From positions 55,231 through 119,230 of the forward strand of contig NZ_VJNA01000002.1 of NCBI RefSeq assembly GCF_007556585.1: a stretch of 64,000 nucleotides of DNA, given 5' to 3'. This stretch comes from Tepidimonas aquatica (GTDB lineage Bacteria; Pseudomonadota; Gammaproteobacteria; Burkholderiales; Burkholderiaceae_C). The translations under genes and the position numbers were made by a program. Positions 1-7,709 of the stretch are shown here, in pieces. How positions within the stretch are numbered: position 1 is the stretch's first letter; every line of letters begins with the position of its first letter. The notes beneath the pieces were generated by a model that was given only the letters and a program-made list of their open reading frames with translations, did not search any database and was not told the DNA's origin.

Positions 1-71
1 GGATGCCGGACGGTTTGGTTGGGTTGGCGCGCCGCTGGGCTCAGCGGCTGCTGGGGGGGCGGCAGCCATGA
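1..71 (+). CDS. urtC: Urea ABC transporter permease UrtC, C-terminal end (partial)
   Basis: The reading frame that starts at base 3 is open from the window edge to a TGA at 69-71 and encodes 22 residues beginning MPDGLVGL and ending GGRQP. A 'PDGLVGL' tail is typical of the C-terminus of LivM/UrtC-type inner-membrane permeases, and the TGA overlaps the ATG of urtD (ATGA). Only the tail is visible, so the identity rests mainly on the downstream urtD and urtE. By family knowledge the protein forms half of the membrane channel of the urea importer. Confidence 0.65.
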   Translation, partial: MPDGLVGLARRWAQRLLGGRQP

Positions 72-940
72 CACCCGACTTGATGCAAAGCGGAGCCGAG
101 CGTTGGGCACGGGCTCGGCAGCGCGCTGCGGTCCATGGTGGTAGCGGCGGGCGGGCGGCGCCGTTGGCCCATCCGGTGGCGCCCGGTGCCATCGATACCA
201 GCCATGGGTGCATCCTCTACGTGGACGATGTGCATGTCAGCTTCGACGGCTACAAGGCGCTCAACGGCCTGTGTCTGAACATCGCGCTGGGCGAGCTGCG
301 CGCGGTCATCGGTCCCAACGGAGCGGGCAAAACGACCATGCTCGACGTGATCACGGGCCGCACCAAACCCGACCGCGGCAGTGTGTACCTCGGCACCACA
401 ATCGACCTGTTGCGCTGGCGAGAGCCGCAAATTGCAGCGATGGGGGTGGGGCGCAAATTTCAAAAGCCCACGGTGTTTGAGCGCCTGACCGTGTGGGAGA
501 ACCTGGAGCTGGCCTTGGCGGCCGACAAGAGGGTGCGCTCGAGCATCACGTTTCGACTGTCGGCGCCGCAGCGTGCGCGTTTGGTCGAACTGCTGGAACT
601 GATCCATCTGGAGGCCCACGCGCAGCGTCCGGCCGGGGCGTTGAGCCACGGCCAAAAACAATGGTTGGAAATTGGCATGCTACTGGCCCAGCAGCCAAGG
701 TTGTTGTTGCTGGACGAGCCGGTGGCCGGCATGACGGACGATGAAACCGAGCGCACCGCGCAATTGCTACGGACCCTCAAAGGTCAGCACACGCTGGTGG
801 TGGTGGAGCACGACATGGCGTTTGTACGCGCGATTGCCGACCAAGTCACCGTGCTTTGTGACGGCGCCGTGTTGACCGAGGGTGGATTTGAGCAGGTGGC
901 TCGTGATCCACGTGTCATCGAGGTCTATTTGGGGCGTTGA
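68..940 (+). CDS. urtD: Urea ABC transporter ATP-binding protein UrtD
   Basis: This 290-residue ABC ATPase powers high-affinity urea import with UrtABC and UrtE at the inner membrane. Visible motifs are a Walker A GPNGAGKTT (about residue 82), the signature LSHGQKQWLEIGMLL (about 192), Walker B LLLLDEP (about 212) and a switch VVEHDM near 247. The variant LSHGQ signature and 'PVAGM' after Walker B match UrtD rather than generic LivG. The ATG overlaps the urtC stop. The ABC domain begins only around residue 48, so about 45 residues of Ala/Arg/Gly-rich extension precede it; UrtD is usually near 250 residues, so a later start is possible. urtE follows after six bases. Confidence 0.9.
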   Translation: MTPDLMQSGAERWARARQRAAVHGGSGGRAAPLAHPVAPGAIDTSHGCILYVDDVHVSFDGYKALNGLCLNIALGELRAVIGPNGAGKTTMLDVITGRTKPDRGSVYLGTTIDLLRWREPQIAAMGVGRKFQKPTVFERLTVWENLELALAADKRVRSSITFRLSAPQRARLVELLELIHLEAHAQRPAGALSHGQKQWLEIGMLLAQQPRLLLLDEPVAGMTDDETERTAQLLRTLKGQHTLVVVEHDMAFVRAIADQVTVLCDGAVLTEGGFEQVARDPRVIEVYLGR

Positions 941-946
941 ACAAGC

Positions 947-1651
947 ATGCTGCAGATCGATGCTCTCCACCAAGCTTACGGTGGCTCACACATCCTGCGC
1001 GGCATATCACTGGAGGCGCGGCCCGGTGAGATCACGGTCATCCTGGGGCGCAACGGGGTGGGCAAGACGACCCTGTTGAAGGCGCTGATGGGCTTGGTGC
1101 CGGTGCGCAGTGGGCGGGTGGTGTGGGAAGGGGTGGACTTGACGCACCGCCCGGTTCACGAGCGCTCCCGCCGCGGCATCGGGTATGTGCCCCAGGGGCG
1201 CGAAATTTTTGCGCGCTTGACGGTGCGCGAAAACCTACTGATGGGGTTGGCCAGCCAACCGGCCAACGTGGCCGTGCCGCCCAAGCTGTACGAGTTGTTC
1301 CCGGTGCTGGCCGAAATGCAGCAGCGCCGCGGAGGGGATTTGTCTGGTGGTCAACAGCAGCAGTTGGCCATTGCGCGTGCGTTGGCGGCCCGTCCACGCT
1401 TGCTGGTGCTGGATGAACCGACCGAGGGCATCCAGCCCAACATCATCCAAGCCATTGGGCGGGTGTTGCGTCAGCTCGCCCGTGAGGGGCTGGACGGTCA
1501 GCCGATGGCGATTTTGCTGGTGGAGCAGTATTACGATTTTGCCCGTGAGCTGGCCGATCGCTACGTGGTGCTCGATCGGGGCACCGTGGTGGCCAGCGGC
1601 AGTGGTGAGGAGATGGAGGTGCACGGCGTGCGCACCATGGTGGCGCTGTAG
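947..1651 (+). CDS. urtE: Urea ABC transporter ATP-binding protein UrtE
   Basis: This 234-residue protein is the second ATPase of the urea importer. It has a Walker A GRNGVGKTT (about residue 34), a 'VPQGREIFARLTVRENL' Q-loop region, signature LSGGQQQQLAIARAL (about 132) and Walker B LLVLDEPTEGIQPNII (about 151), the last stretch being characteristic of UrtE/LivF. The length is normal for the family. It lies six bases after urtD in the same operon and ends ten bases before the stop of the convergent ureD, so the urt operon stops here rather than running on into urease genes. Confidence 0.92.
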   Translation: MLQIDALHQAYGGSHILRGISLEARPGEITVILGRNGVGKTTLLKALMGLVPVRSGRVVWEGVDLTHRPVHERSRRGIGYVPQGREIFARLTVRENLLMGLASQPANVAVPPKLYELFPVLAEMQQRRGGDLSGGQQQQLAIARALAARPRLLVLDEPTEGIQPNIIQAIGRVLRQLAREGLDGQPMAILLVEQYYDFARELADRYVVLDRGTVVASGSGEEMEVHGVRTMVAL

Positions 1652-1660
1652 CGTGGGCGT

Positions 1661-2491
1661 TCAAACGCGCCACAAGCGCAGCGCAGGGGCAGGCAAGCCC
1701 CAAGCGGCCGTGCGCAGGGCTGCCCACAAACGCTGCCACAGCGCTATCAGCGGCTCGACCATCGGCGCCAGGCCGCGCACCACCAGCACGCGCTCGTGGG
1801 GGCAGGTGGCGCCGGCCGCCACCGGCTCCAACGCGGTGGGCAGCAACGCCCGCACGGTGGCCAGCAGGTGCTCGCGCCGCTCCACGGTCCACGGGCTGCC
1901 ACTGGCCAGCACCAGCGTGGCAAGGGCGCGGTGCCCAGCAAGACCCGGCCCTCCGTTCAGCAGCCAGTCGTCACCTGCGTGCAGCCGACCCTCGTCCAAC
2001 CAGATGTCATCCACCGCCATGCTCTGGTGCAACACGCCGCTGCTGAAAGGCTGCTTCGCCTGCGGCAGGCCCAGCGCGCACACCTCCCACGCCAACACTT
2101 CGGCGTCAGCCGCGAGATCCGCGTGCCAGCAATTGCTGGCCACGCAACCGGGGTAGGCGATGGTTTCTTGCGGCAGCCATTCCAGCCGCGCACCTGGGGC
2201 CAAGCGCGCACGCACCGTTTGGGCCGCGGCTTGGCCGTCGCAGCGGTAAAAACGCGTGGCTCCCGGGGTGGTCAGCAGGGCGTGGGCGCCGCGACCCACC
2301 GTGATGGCCACCTCCAACGTATCGCCGCCCACAATGCCGCCCGGTGGGTGGATCAGCACCGTGTGGCACACCGAAGTACCCTCGGGGTACAGCGTGCGCA
2401 GCACGCGCAGCGGGCCGTCGTGTTCAAACGCCAGCGTGGTGCCGTGTTCAAGCCGGTCGTAGCGTAACTGCAAGGTTCCTCGCCAACCCAT
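1661..2491 (-). CDS. ureD: Urease accessory protein UreD
   Basis: UreD is the scaffold that, with UreF and UreG, delivers nickel to apo-urease in the cytoplasm. The family hallmark 'HPPGGIVGGD' is present near the N-terminus, followed by 'TTPGATRFYRC' and a 'QETIAYPG'-type segment, and the 276-residue length is normal. The ATG at 2491 is chosen because it aligns with the usual N-terminus; a GTG at 2497 directly abutting the maeB stop is the alternative. It is convergent with urtE and codirectional with maeB, and no urease structural gene (ureABC) is next to it. In many relatives ureD follows urtE on the same strand, so this arrangement suggests a rearrangement (inference). Confidence 0.88.
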   Translation of the reverse strand: MGWRGTLQLRYDRLEHGTTLAFEHDGPLRVLRTLYPEGTSVCHTVLIHPPGGIVGGDTLEVAITVGRGAHALLTTPGATRFYRCDGQAAAQTVRARLAPGARLEWLPQETIAYPGCVASNCWHADLAADAEVLAWEVCALGLPQAKQPFSSGVLHQSMAVDDIWLDEGRLHAGDDWLLNGGPGLAGHRALATLVLASGSPWTVERREHLLATVRALLPTALEPVAAGATCPHERVLVVRGLAPMVEPLIALWQRLWAALRTAAWGLPAPALRLWRV

Positions 2492-2497
2492 GCACAC

Positions 2498-4795
2498 TCA
2501 CCCCCGCCGCACCGCCGCCGCGGCGACCGCCGTCATGTTGAGCACCCGCCGCACGGTGGCTGCCGGCGTCAGGATGTAGGCGGGAGCGCGCACGCCCATC
2601 AGAATAGGCCCCACGGTGACGCCGCCGCTGGTGGTGGTTTTCATGACGTTGTACAGGATGTTGGCCGCGTCCAGGTTGGGGCAGACCAGCAGGTTGGCGG
2701 CGCCGCTGAGTGTGGCGTCGGCCAGGAAACGGCTGCGGATGTCAGGGTCTAGAGCGGCGTCGCCGTGCAGCTCGCCGTCGCACTCCACCTCGGGGTGGGC
2801 GGCCACGAACAGGTCGCGCGCGGCGCGCATCTTGCGCGCGCTGGCGCGCTTGGACGAGCCGAAAGTGGAGTGCGACAGGAACGCCACCTTGGGCACGATG
2901 CCAAAGCGCTGCACCTCCTGCGTGGCCATCCAGGCGATTTCGGCCAGTTGTTCGGCGCTGGGGTCCTCGTTGACGTAGGTGTCGGTGATGAAGATCGGCC
3001 CGCGGTCGGTGTTGACCGCATTGAGCGCGGCGTAGAGCGAAGCCCCGGGGCGCCGCCCCAGGATGGCGTCGATGCGCTCCAGATGCGTCGTGTACGTGCC
3101 CACCAGCCCGCAGATGAGGGCGTCTGCATCGCCCAGGTGCACCATCAGCGAGCCGATGATGGTGTTGGAGCGGCGCACCGCGGCCTTGGCCACCTCCGGC
3201 GTGGCGCCGTTGCGCTTCATCAACTGGTGGTAGGCCTCCCAGTACTGGCGGAAGCGCGGGTCGTCCTCGGGGTTGACGTTTTCCACATCGACGCCCAGGC
3301 GCAGGTGCAGTCCCGCTTTGCGGATGCGCGCCTCGATGACCGCGGGGCGGCCGATCAGGATCGGCTGGGCGATGCCTTCCTCCAGCGCGAGCTGGGCTGC
3401 GCGCAGGGCGCGTTCGTCCTCGCCGTCCGCATAGGCCACGCGGGCCTTGGGCGCCACGGCCTTGGCGGCGTTGAAGACCGGCTTCATCAGGATGCCGGTC
3501 TGGTAGACGAAGCGCTGCAGGCTGTCGCGGTAGGCCTCGATGTCGGCGATCGGGCGCGTGGCGACGCCCGATTCCGCCGCCGCCTGCGCGACCGCCGGGG
3601 CGATGCGCAGGATCAGCCGGGTGTCGAACGGCTTGGGGATGAGGTAGTCCGGCCCGAACTGCAACTCCTGCCCGGTGTAGGCGGCGGCCACCTCGTCGCT
3701 GATCTCGGCCTTGGCCAGGGCCGCGATCTCGTGCACGCAGGCCAGCTTCATCGCTTCGGTGATGCGGGTGGCGCCGCAGTCCAGCGCGCCGCGGAAGATG
3801 TACGGAAAGCACAGGACGTTGTTGACCTGGTTGGGGTAGTCACTGCGCCCGGTGGCGATGATGCAGTCGGGCCGCGCGGCCTTGGCCACCTCGGGGCGGA
3901 TCTCCGGCTCGGGGTTGGCCAGCGCCAGGATGACCGGCCGCTCGGCCATGGTCTGCACCATCTCGGCCGTCAGCACCCCGGGTGCCGAACAGCCCAGGAA
4001 CACGTCGGCCCCGCGCACCGCATCGGCCAGCGTGCGCGCCGCCGTCGTGCGGCAGTAGCGGCGCTTGGATTCGTCCAGCCGGCCGGCCAGCGCGTCCTCG
4101 CGCTGGTCGTGGATCACGCCCTTGGAGTCGCACACCAGCATGTGCTCGGGCCGCGCCCCCAGCGCGACGAACAGATCCAGCACCGCGATCGCGGCCGCCC
4201 CCGCGCCGCTGACGGCGATGCGCACGTCGCCGATGGCCTTGCCCACCAGCTCCAGCGCATTGATCAGCGCCGCCGCCGAGATGATCGCCGTGCCGTGCTG
4301 GTCGTCGTGGAACACGGGGATCTTCATGCGCTCGCGCAACTGGCGCTCGATGTAGAAGCACTCCGGCGCCTTGATGTCCTCCAGGTTGATGCCGCCGAGC
4401 GTCGGCTCCAGCGCGGCGATGATTTCGACCAGCTTGTCAGGGTCTTTCTCGGCCAGCTCGATGTCGAACACGTCGATGCCGGCGAACTTTTTGAACAGGC
4501 AGCCCTTGCCCTCCATCACCGGCTTGCCGGCCAGCGGGCCGATGTCACCCAGGCCCAACACGGCCGTGCCGTTGGTGATCACGCCCACCAGGTTGGCGCG
4601 GCTGGTGTAGTCGGCGGCCTTGCGCGGGTCGGCGGCGATTTCCAGGCAGGGGTAGGCCACACCTGGCGAGTACGCCAGGCTCAGGTCACGCTGGTTGGAC
4701 AGCGCCTTGGTCGGGGTGACGCTGATCTTGCCTCGGGTGGGGGTGCGGTGGTATTCGAGCGCGGCGTCGCGCAGGGTTTGTTCGGTGGGGGTCAT
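2498..4795 (-). CDS. maeB: NADP-dependent malic enzyme MaeB (with phosphotransacetylase-like domain)
   Basis: This is a 765-residue cytoplasmic enzyme converting malate to pyruvate and CO2 with reduction of NADP. The N-terminal half has the malic enzyme signature region around [12 protein letters not shown], a 'FHDDQHGTA' metal/substrate loop and an NAD(P)-binding glycine-rich '[15 protein letters not shown]' segment. The C-terminal third (from about residue 430) is the phosphate acetyltransferase-like domain typical of MaeB, with a '[16 protein letters not shown]' stretch. The ATG giving [10 protein letters not shown] is preferred; the open frame continues about 130 residues upstream but that part is low-complexity and unlike the family. 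ureD begins within a few bases of its stop. The promoter must lie in 4796-4900. Confidence 0.93.
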   Translation of the reverse strand: MTPTEQTLRDAALEYHRTPTRGKISVTPTKALSNQRDLSLAYSPGVAYPCLEIAADPRKAADYTSRANLVGVITNGTAVLGLGDIGPLAGKPVMEGKGCLFKKFAGIDVFDIELAEKDPDKLVEIIAALEPTLGGINLEDIKAPECFYIERQLRERMKIPVFHDDQHGTAIISAAALINALELVGKAIGDVRIAVSGAGAAAIAVLDLFVALGARPEHMLVCDSKGVIHDQREDALAGRLDESKRRYCRTTAARTLADAVRGADVFLGCSAPGVLTAEMVQTMAERPVILALANPEPEIRPEVAKAARPDCIIATGRSDYPNQVNNVLCFPYIFRGALDCGATRITEAMKLACVHEIAALAKAEISDEVAAAYTGQELQFGPDYLIPKPFDTRLILRIAPAVAQAAAESGVATRPIADIEAYRDSLQRFVYQTGILMKPVFNAAKAVAPKARVAYADGEDERALRAAQLALEEGIAQPILIGRPAVIEARIRKAGLHLRLGVDVENVNPEDDPRFRQYWEAYHQLMKRNGATPEVAKAAVRRSNTIIGSLMVHLGDADALICGLVGTYTTHLERIDAILGRRPGASLYAALNAVNTDRGPIFITDTYVNEDPSAEQLAEIAWMATQEVQRFGIVPKVAFLSHSTFGSSKRASARKMRAARDLFVAAHPEVECDGELHGDAALDPDIRSRFLADATLSGAANLLVCPNLDAANILYNVMKTTTSGGVTVGPILMGVRAPAYILTPAATVRRVLNMTAVAAAAVRRG

Positions 4796-4900
4796 GCTCA
4801 GCGGTGATTCGGGTTGGCCAACGGGACAGCGGCACGCGCGGATGTTGCTGGCGCACGGCCGGTACCACAGTTTCGAGTGTAACGAGTGCACGCCGAGCCG

Positions 4901-4918
4901 GTGCACATTAGAATGCAC
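4901..4918. repeat. Inverted repeat GTGCA-N8-TGCAC overlapping the DUF2946 promoter
   Basis: GTGCA (4901-4905) and TGCAC (4914-4918) form a perfect 5-bp inverted repeat around eight bases and cover the proposed -10 hexamer of the copper-associated gene at 4922. A further GTGCAC lies at 4886-4891. The same GTGCA-N8-TGCAC geometry recurs in the fbp divergent promoter. It may be an operator; the protein is unknown. Confidence 0.35.
4909..4914 (+). promoter_or_regulatory. Candidate -10 element TAGAAT, seven bases before the GTG start at 4922
   Basis: TAGAAT is followed by seven bases and then the GTG at 4922. A transcript starting about seven bases after the hexamer would have essentially no leader. 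The same spacing occurs before fbpC, hemC, hemX, folA and others in this window, which supports the choice of 4922 over the ATG at 4913. No convincing -35 is seen. Confidence 0.45.
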
Positions 4919-4921
4919 GGC

Positions 4922-5305
4922 GTGAACGCTTTGCGACGCCACCCTCGCGCACCGTTGGTGCTGGCCATGCTCGCCCTGCTGTGGGCGACGCTGGCGCCGA
5001 CGCTGGCGCGCGCGTGGGTGCCACCGGCGCCGGGGCAGGCGGTGCAGATTTGCACCAGCACCGGCATGGCGTGGGTGGTGGTGGACCCTGAGCCGGGACC
5101 GGTCAGCAAGGCGTCGATGGCCGCCGCCTGCGACTGGTGTGTGCTGCATGGGGGGGCTTGGTTGCCGCCCACCTCGGGCGGTTGGGCGCATGGGGTGCTT
5201 ACGTCAGCCTCGTGCGACGATGCGGTGCAGGACGCCGCGCCGCAGCCGGCGGCTAGCGCCTGGTGGCGCCCACAGCCGCATGCCCCGCCCACTGCGCGGG
5301 CCTGA
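4922..5305 (+). CDS. DUF2946 family protein, exported, copper-associated
   Basis: This 127-residue protein starts with basic residues and a hydrophobic segment (about residues 12-30) ending in ALARAW-like sequence, consistent with a signal peptide or membrane anchor. A C-D-W-C motif (about residues 70-73) is the hallmark of the small DUF2946 family, which is frequently found next to PCu(A)C copper chaperones, exactly as here. A metal-binding role is plausible from the cysteine pair and context but is not shown by sequence. The GTG start at 4922 is chosen because a TAGAAT box lies seven bases upstream; the in-frame ATG at 4913 is the alternative. The chaperone gene follows after 155 bases. Confidence 0.7.
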   Translation: MNALRRHPRAPLVLAMLALLWATLAPTLARAWVPPAPGQAVQICTSTGMAWVVVDPEPGPVSKASMAAACDWCVLHGGAWLPPTSGGWAHGVLTSASCDDAVQDAAPQPAASAWWRPQPHAPPTARA

Positions 5306-5460
5306 ACCTGGCCACACGCCTGTCGGCGGCAGCCTGGCCAACCTCCTTGTCCAGATCTTGTTGCTGCAGTGGCGGCTGGCTCGCTGTCAGCCGGCCCCTT
5401 TGGTCGTCACCTGTGGGCGCACGCGCGCCCTGCCAATCCACACTCTTGGAGCATTCAACG

Positions 5461-5967
5461 ATGAACACCCGTCACCACCGCATTCGCAACGCCGTGGCCG
5501 CCGCCATCGTGGCCCTGACCAGCGCCGCCTGGGCGCAAACCGTGCAAGTCGATAACCCCTGGGTGCGTGGCACCGTGGCCAAGCAAAACGCCACCGGCGC
5601 CTTCATGCGCCTGACTGCGCCTGAACCGATGCGCCTGGTCGGCGCGCAATCCCCCGTGGCCGGTGTCGTGGAAATCCACGAAATGACCATGGACAAGGAC
5701 GTCATGCGCATGCGCCCCATCCCGTCGTTGCCGCTGCCGGCCGGCCAGCCAGTCGAGCTCAAGCCTGGCGGCTACCACGTGATGTTGATGGACCTCAAGC
5801 GCCCGCTGGCGGCGGGCGAAACGGTGCCGCTGACCCTGGTGCTGGAAAACGCCGCCGGCCAGCGCTTGACGCAGGACGTGCAGGCCAAGGTGCAAGCCCT
5901 GGGCGGTGGCGGCACCGCCATGCCGCATGGCCATGGGATGCACGACCATGCAGGCCACAAACATTGA
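5461..5967 (+). CDS. Periplasmic copper chaperone PCu(A)C
   Basis: This 168-residue protein has a signal peptide ending at AWA-Q (about residue 25/26) and the complete PCu(A)C copper site H-x10-M-x21-H-x-M: His73, Met84, His106 and Met108, with an additional HEM at 73-75. The last 20 residues are rich in His and Met (HGHGMHDHAGHKH), a second likely copper-binding tail. By family knowledge it passes Cu(I) to the CuA centre of cytochrome c oxidase in the periplasm. It follows the DUF2946 gene on the same strand and its 3' end overlaps the start of a Crp-like regulator by 20 bases, so the three probably form one copper-handling unit. Confidence 0.9.
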   Translation: MNTRHHRIRNAVAAAIVALTSAAWAQTVQVDNPWVRGTVAKQNATGAFMRLTAPEPMRLVGAQSPVAGVVEIHEMTMDKDVMRMRPIPSLPLPAGQPVELKPGGYHVMLMDLKRPLAAGETVPLTLVLENAAGQRLTQDVQAKVQALGGGGTAMPHGHGMHDHAGHKH

Positions 5968-6523
5968 CGCCCTGTGCTGGCGGCTGCCAGCCCAGGCCCG
6001 GTTGTTCGACGTCGGGGACACGAGTGGGCCGTGGCGGCTGTGCAAGGGGTTGGTGCGGCTGGATCGCATAGGGCGGGATGGCCCTTTGCTCGTGATGCTG
6101 GTTGAACCGGGCGACTGGCTGGGAATGGACGCGTTGTGTGGGCAACCCCACCCCTGGCGCGCAACCTGTGTAACGCCGGTGTGGCTAGAGCCTGCGCCAC
6201 AGGCACCCAGCGCGCAGCAGCGCGCGCAGTGGTTGACCGAGGCGCTGTTGCAGCAGCCCGCCCGCGCGCATGCGATGGCGGCACTGCGCACCGGATCGGT
6301 GGCCCAGCGCGTACGTTCGTTGCTGGCGTTGCTGGCCCAACCGGACGTCCTGGGCCGCGCCGCGCCAGACGTGTTGCGCGAGCGGCTGCCGCCGCTGCGG
6401 GTGCTGGCTGAGCTGGTGGATGCCAAGCCGGAAACGGTGTGCCGCACACTGGGTCAGCTGGTGCCCAAGCGCGGCAGCGCACGGGGCGAGGGCGAGCCGA
6501 TGCCCTGGGCTTGGGCGGCCTGA
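5948..6523 (+). CDS. Crp/Fnr-family transcriptional regulator
   Basis: This 191-residue protein has a beta-rich N-terminal half (about residues 10-90, including 'VEPGDWLGMDALCGQPHPW') resembling a shortened cyclic-nucleotide-binding fold, and a C-terminal segment with 'AELVDAKPETVCRTLGQL' that fits the Crp/Fnr winged-helix recognition helix. Fnr-type N-terminal cysteine spacing is absent, so oxygen sensing through an iron-sulfur cluster is unlikely. The ATG at 5948 overlaps the end of the PCu(A)C gene; the open frame begins slightly earlier, but those residues are antisense-like His/Met codons of the upstream gene. Translational coupling suggests it regulates, or is regulated with, the copper genes (inference). 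Confidence 0.72.
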   Translation: MQATNIDALCWRLPAQARLFDVGDTSGPWRLCKGLVRLDRIGRDGPLLVMLVEPGDWLGMDALCGQPHPWRATCVTPVWLEPAPQAPSAQQRAQWLTEALLQQPARAHAMAALRTGSVAQRVRSLLALLAQPDVLGRAAPDVLRERLPPLRVLAELVDAKPETVCRTLGQLVPKRGSARGEGEPMPWAWAA

Positions 6524-6542
6524 ACGCGTTGGTCCTTTGCAG

Positions 6543-7661
6543 TTACGACGACGCCAGCGCTGGGGCCGCCACCGGCGCTGGCGGTGCGGCAGCCCCAGCG
6601 CCGCGCTCGAACATCACCACATGATCGACGGCGGCGCGAATCCCGATCCACTCGCCGATCGCGTGGTCGTGGTGCGAGGGCACATGCGCCTGCAGCAACT
6701 GCCCATCGGACAGCCGTAGGGTGTAGAGGAATTCCGCGCCGCGGAACGCCTTGCGCACGATCTCGGCTTTGAACGGCGAGGCGTCGTCGTGCACCACATC
6801 GTCGGCGCGCAGCAGCACCTCGCCTAACCCGTCCGGGAAGGCGCTGGGCAGCGGGCACTCGGCAACGTCCTCCAGCTCACCCAGCGGGGTCTGCACCACC
6901 AGGCGACCCTCGCGCGCCACGATGCGCGCCGGCGCGAACACCCCGTGGCCGATGAACTCCGCCACGAAGCGCGTTGCCGGCCGGTGGTACAGCGCGTAGG
7001 CGTCGTCCCATTGGTGCAGCCGTCCTTCGTGCATGACGCCGATGACGTCACCCAGGGCAAAAGCCTCCAACTGGTCGTGCGTGACAAACAGCGCGGTGGT
7101 GCCTGCGGCCTTGAGGATCGTGCGCAGCTCGTGCGCCAGCCGTTCGCGCAGGTCCACATCGAGGTTGGAAAACGGCTCGTCCAGCAGCAGCAGCTGCGGG
7201 CGCGGTGCCAGCGCACGCGCCAACGCCACGCGCTGCTGCTGACCGCCCGAGAGCTCGTGCGGGTAGCGCTGCTCGTAGCCTTGCAGCCCCACCAGCGCCA
7301 GCACTTCGGCCACGCGGGTGTGCCGAGCGTTGGCGGCCATGCCGTGCAGGCCAAAGGCCACGTTGCCCTGCACCGTCAGGTGCGGAAACAGCGCGTAATC
7401 CTGAAACACCATGCCGATGCGCCGCGCCTCCGGCGGCACGTGCCGGTGGGACTCGGCCACCACGTCGCCTGCCAGTGTGATGCGACCGGCGTCGATGCGC
7501 TCCAGCCCCGCCACCGCACGCAGCAGTGTCGTCTTGCCGCAGCCCGACGGGCCGATCAACACCCCGATATCGCCGGCGGCCAGCGCCAGCGTGACGCCGT
7601 CCAGCGCCGGGTGCGCCGCCCCAGGGTAGCGCAACGTAACATCGTGCAGGCCCAAAAACAT
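6543..7661 (-). CDS. fbpC: ABC transporter ATP-binding protein, ferric-iron type (FbpC-like)
   Basis: This 372-residue ATPase belongs to the CUT1/Fe3+ import class. It shows Walker A GPSGCGKTT (about residues 37-45), signature LSGGQQQRVALARAL (about 130), Walker B LLLLDEPFSNLD (about 150), the H-loop FVTHDQ (about 190), and a C-terminal regulatory beta domain from about 240. 'EPFSNLDVDLRE' and the divergent iron-type permease favour FbpC over sugar or polyamine importers. The start at 7661 is preferred over 7670 because a TACAAT hexamer (minus strand) ends seven bases before it and overlaps the other ATG. It is transcribed away from fbpB; no substrate-binding protein (fbpA) is in the window. 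Confidence 0.85.
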   Translation of the reverse strand: MFLGLHDVTLRYPGAAHPALDGVTLALAAGDIGVLIGPSGCGKTTLLRAVAGLERIDAGRITLAGDVVAESHRHVPPEARRIGMVFQDYALFPHLTVQGNVAFGLHGMAANARHTRVAEVLALVGLQGYEQRYPHELSGGQQQRVALARALAPRPQLLLLDEPFSNLDVDLRERLAHELRTILKAAGTTALFVTHDQLEAFALGDVIGVMHEGRLHQWDDAYALYHRPATRFVAEFIGHGVFAPARIVAREGRLVVQTPLGELEDVAECPLPSAFPDGLGEVLLRADDVVHDDASPFKAEIVRKAFRGAEFLYTLRLSDGQLLQAHVPSHHDHAIGEWIGIRAAVDHVVMFERGAGAAAPPAPVAAPALASS

Positions 7662-7668
7662 GCCTTGC

Positions 7669-7674
7669 ATTGTA
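7669..7674 (-). promoter_or_regulatory. Candidate -10 element TACAAT for fbpC
   Basis: On the minus strand TACAAT is followed by seven bases and the ATG at 7661, the recurrent leaderless-type spacing in this window. It lies next to the Fur-like site at 7675-7693. Confidence 0.45.
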
Positions 7675-7698
7675 GATAATGTGCATTCGCATTTGCAC
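7675..7698. promoter_or_regulatory. Fur-like site and inverted repeat in the fbpC/fbpB divergent promoter
   Basis: GATAATG at 7675-7681 begins a 19-base segment matching 11 positions of the Fur consensus GATAATGATAATCATTATC by hand alignment. Overlapping it, GTGCA (7681-7685) and TGCAC (7694-7698) form an inverted repeat around eight bases. The GATAAT can also serve as the fbpB -10, and the site abuts the fbpC -10, so one bound repressor could block both genes. Iron-Fur control is expected for this transporter family, but the match is moderate. Confidence 0.4.
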
Positions 7699-7709
7699 GC
7701 GTATCACCG

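Noticed and set aside
41..661. Long minus-strand ORF across urtD
   Set aside because: It is antisense to a clear ABC ATPase and shows only Arg/Gln/His-rich shadow composition.
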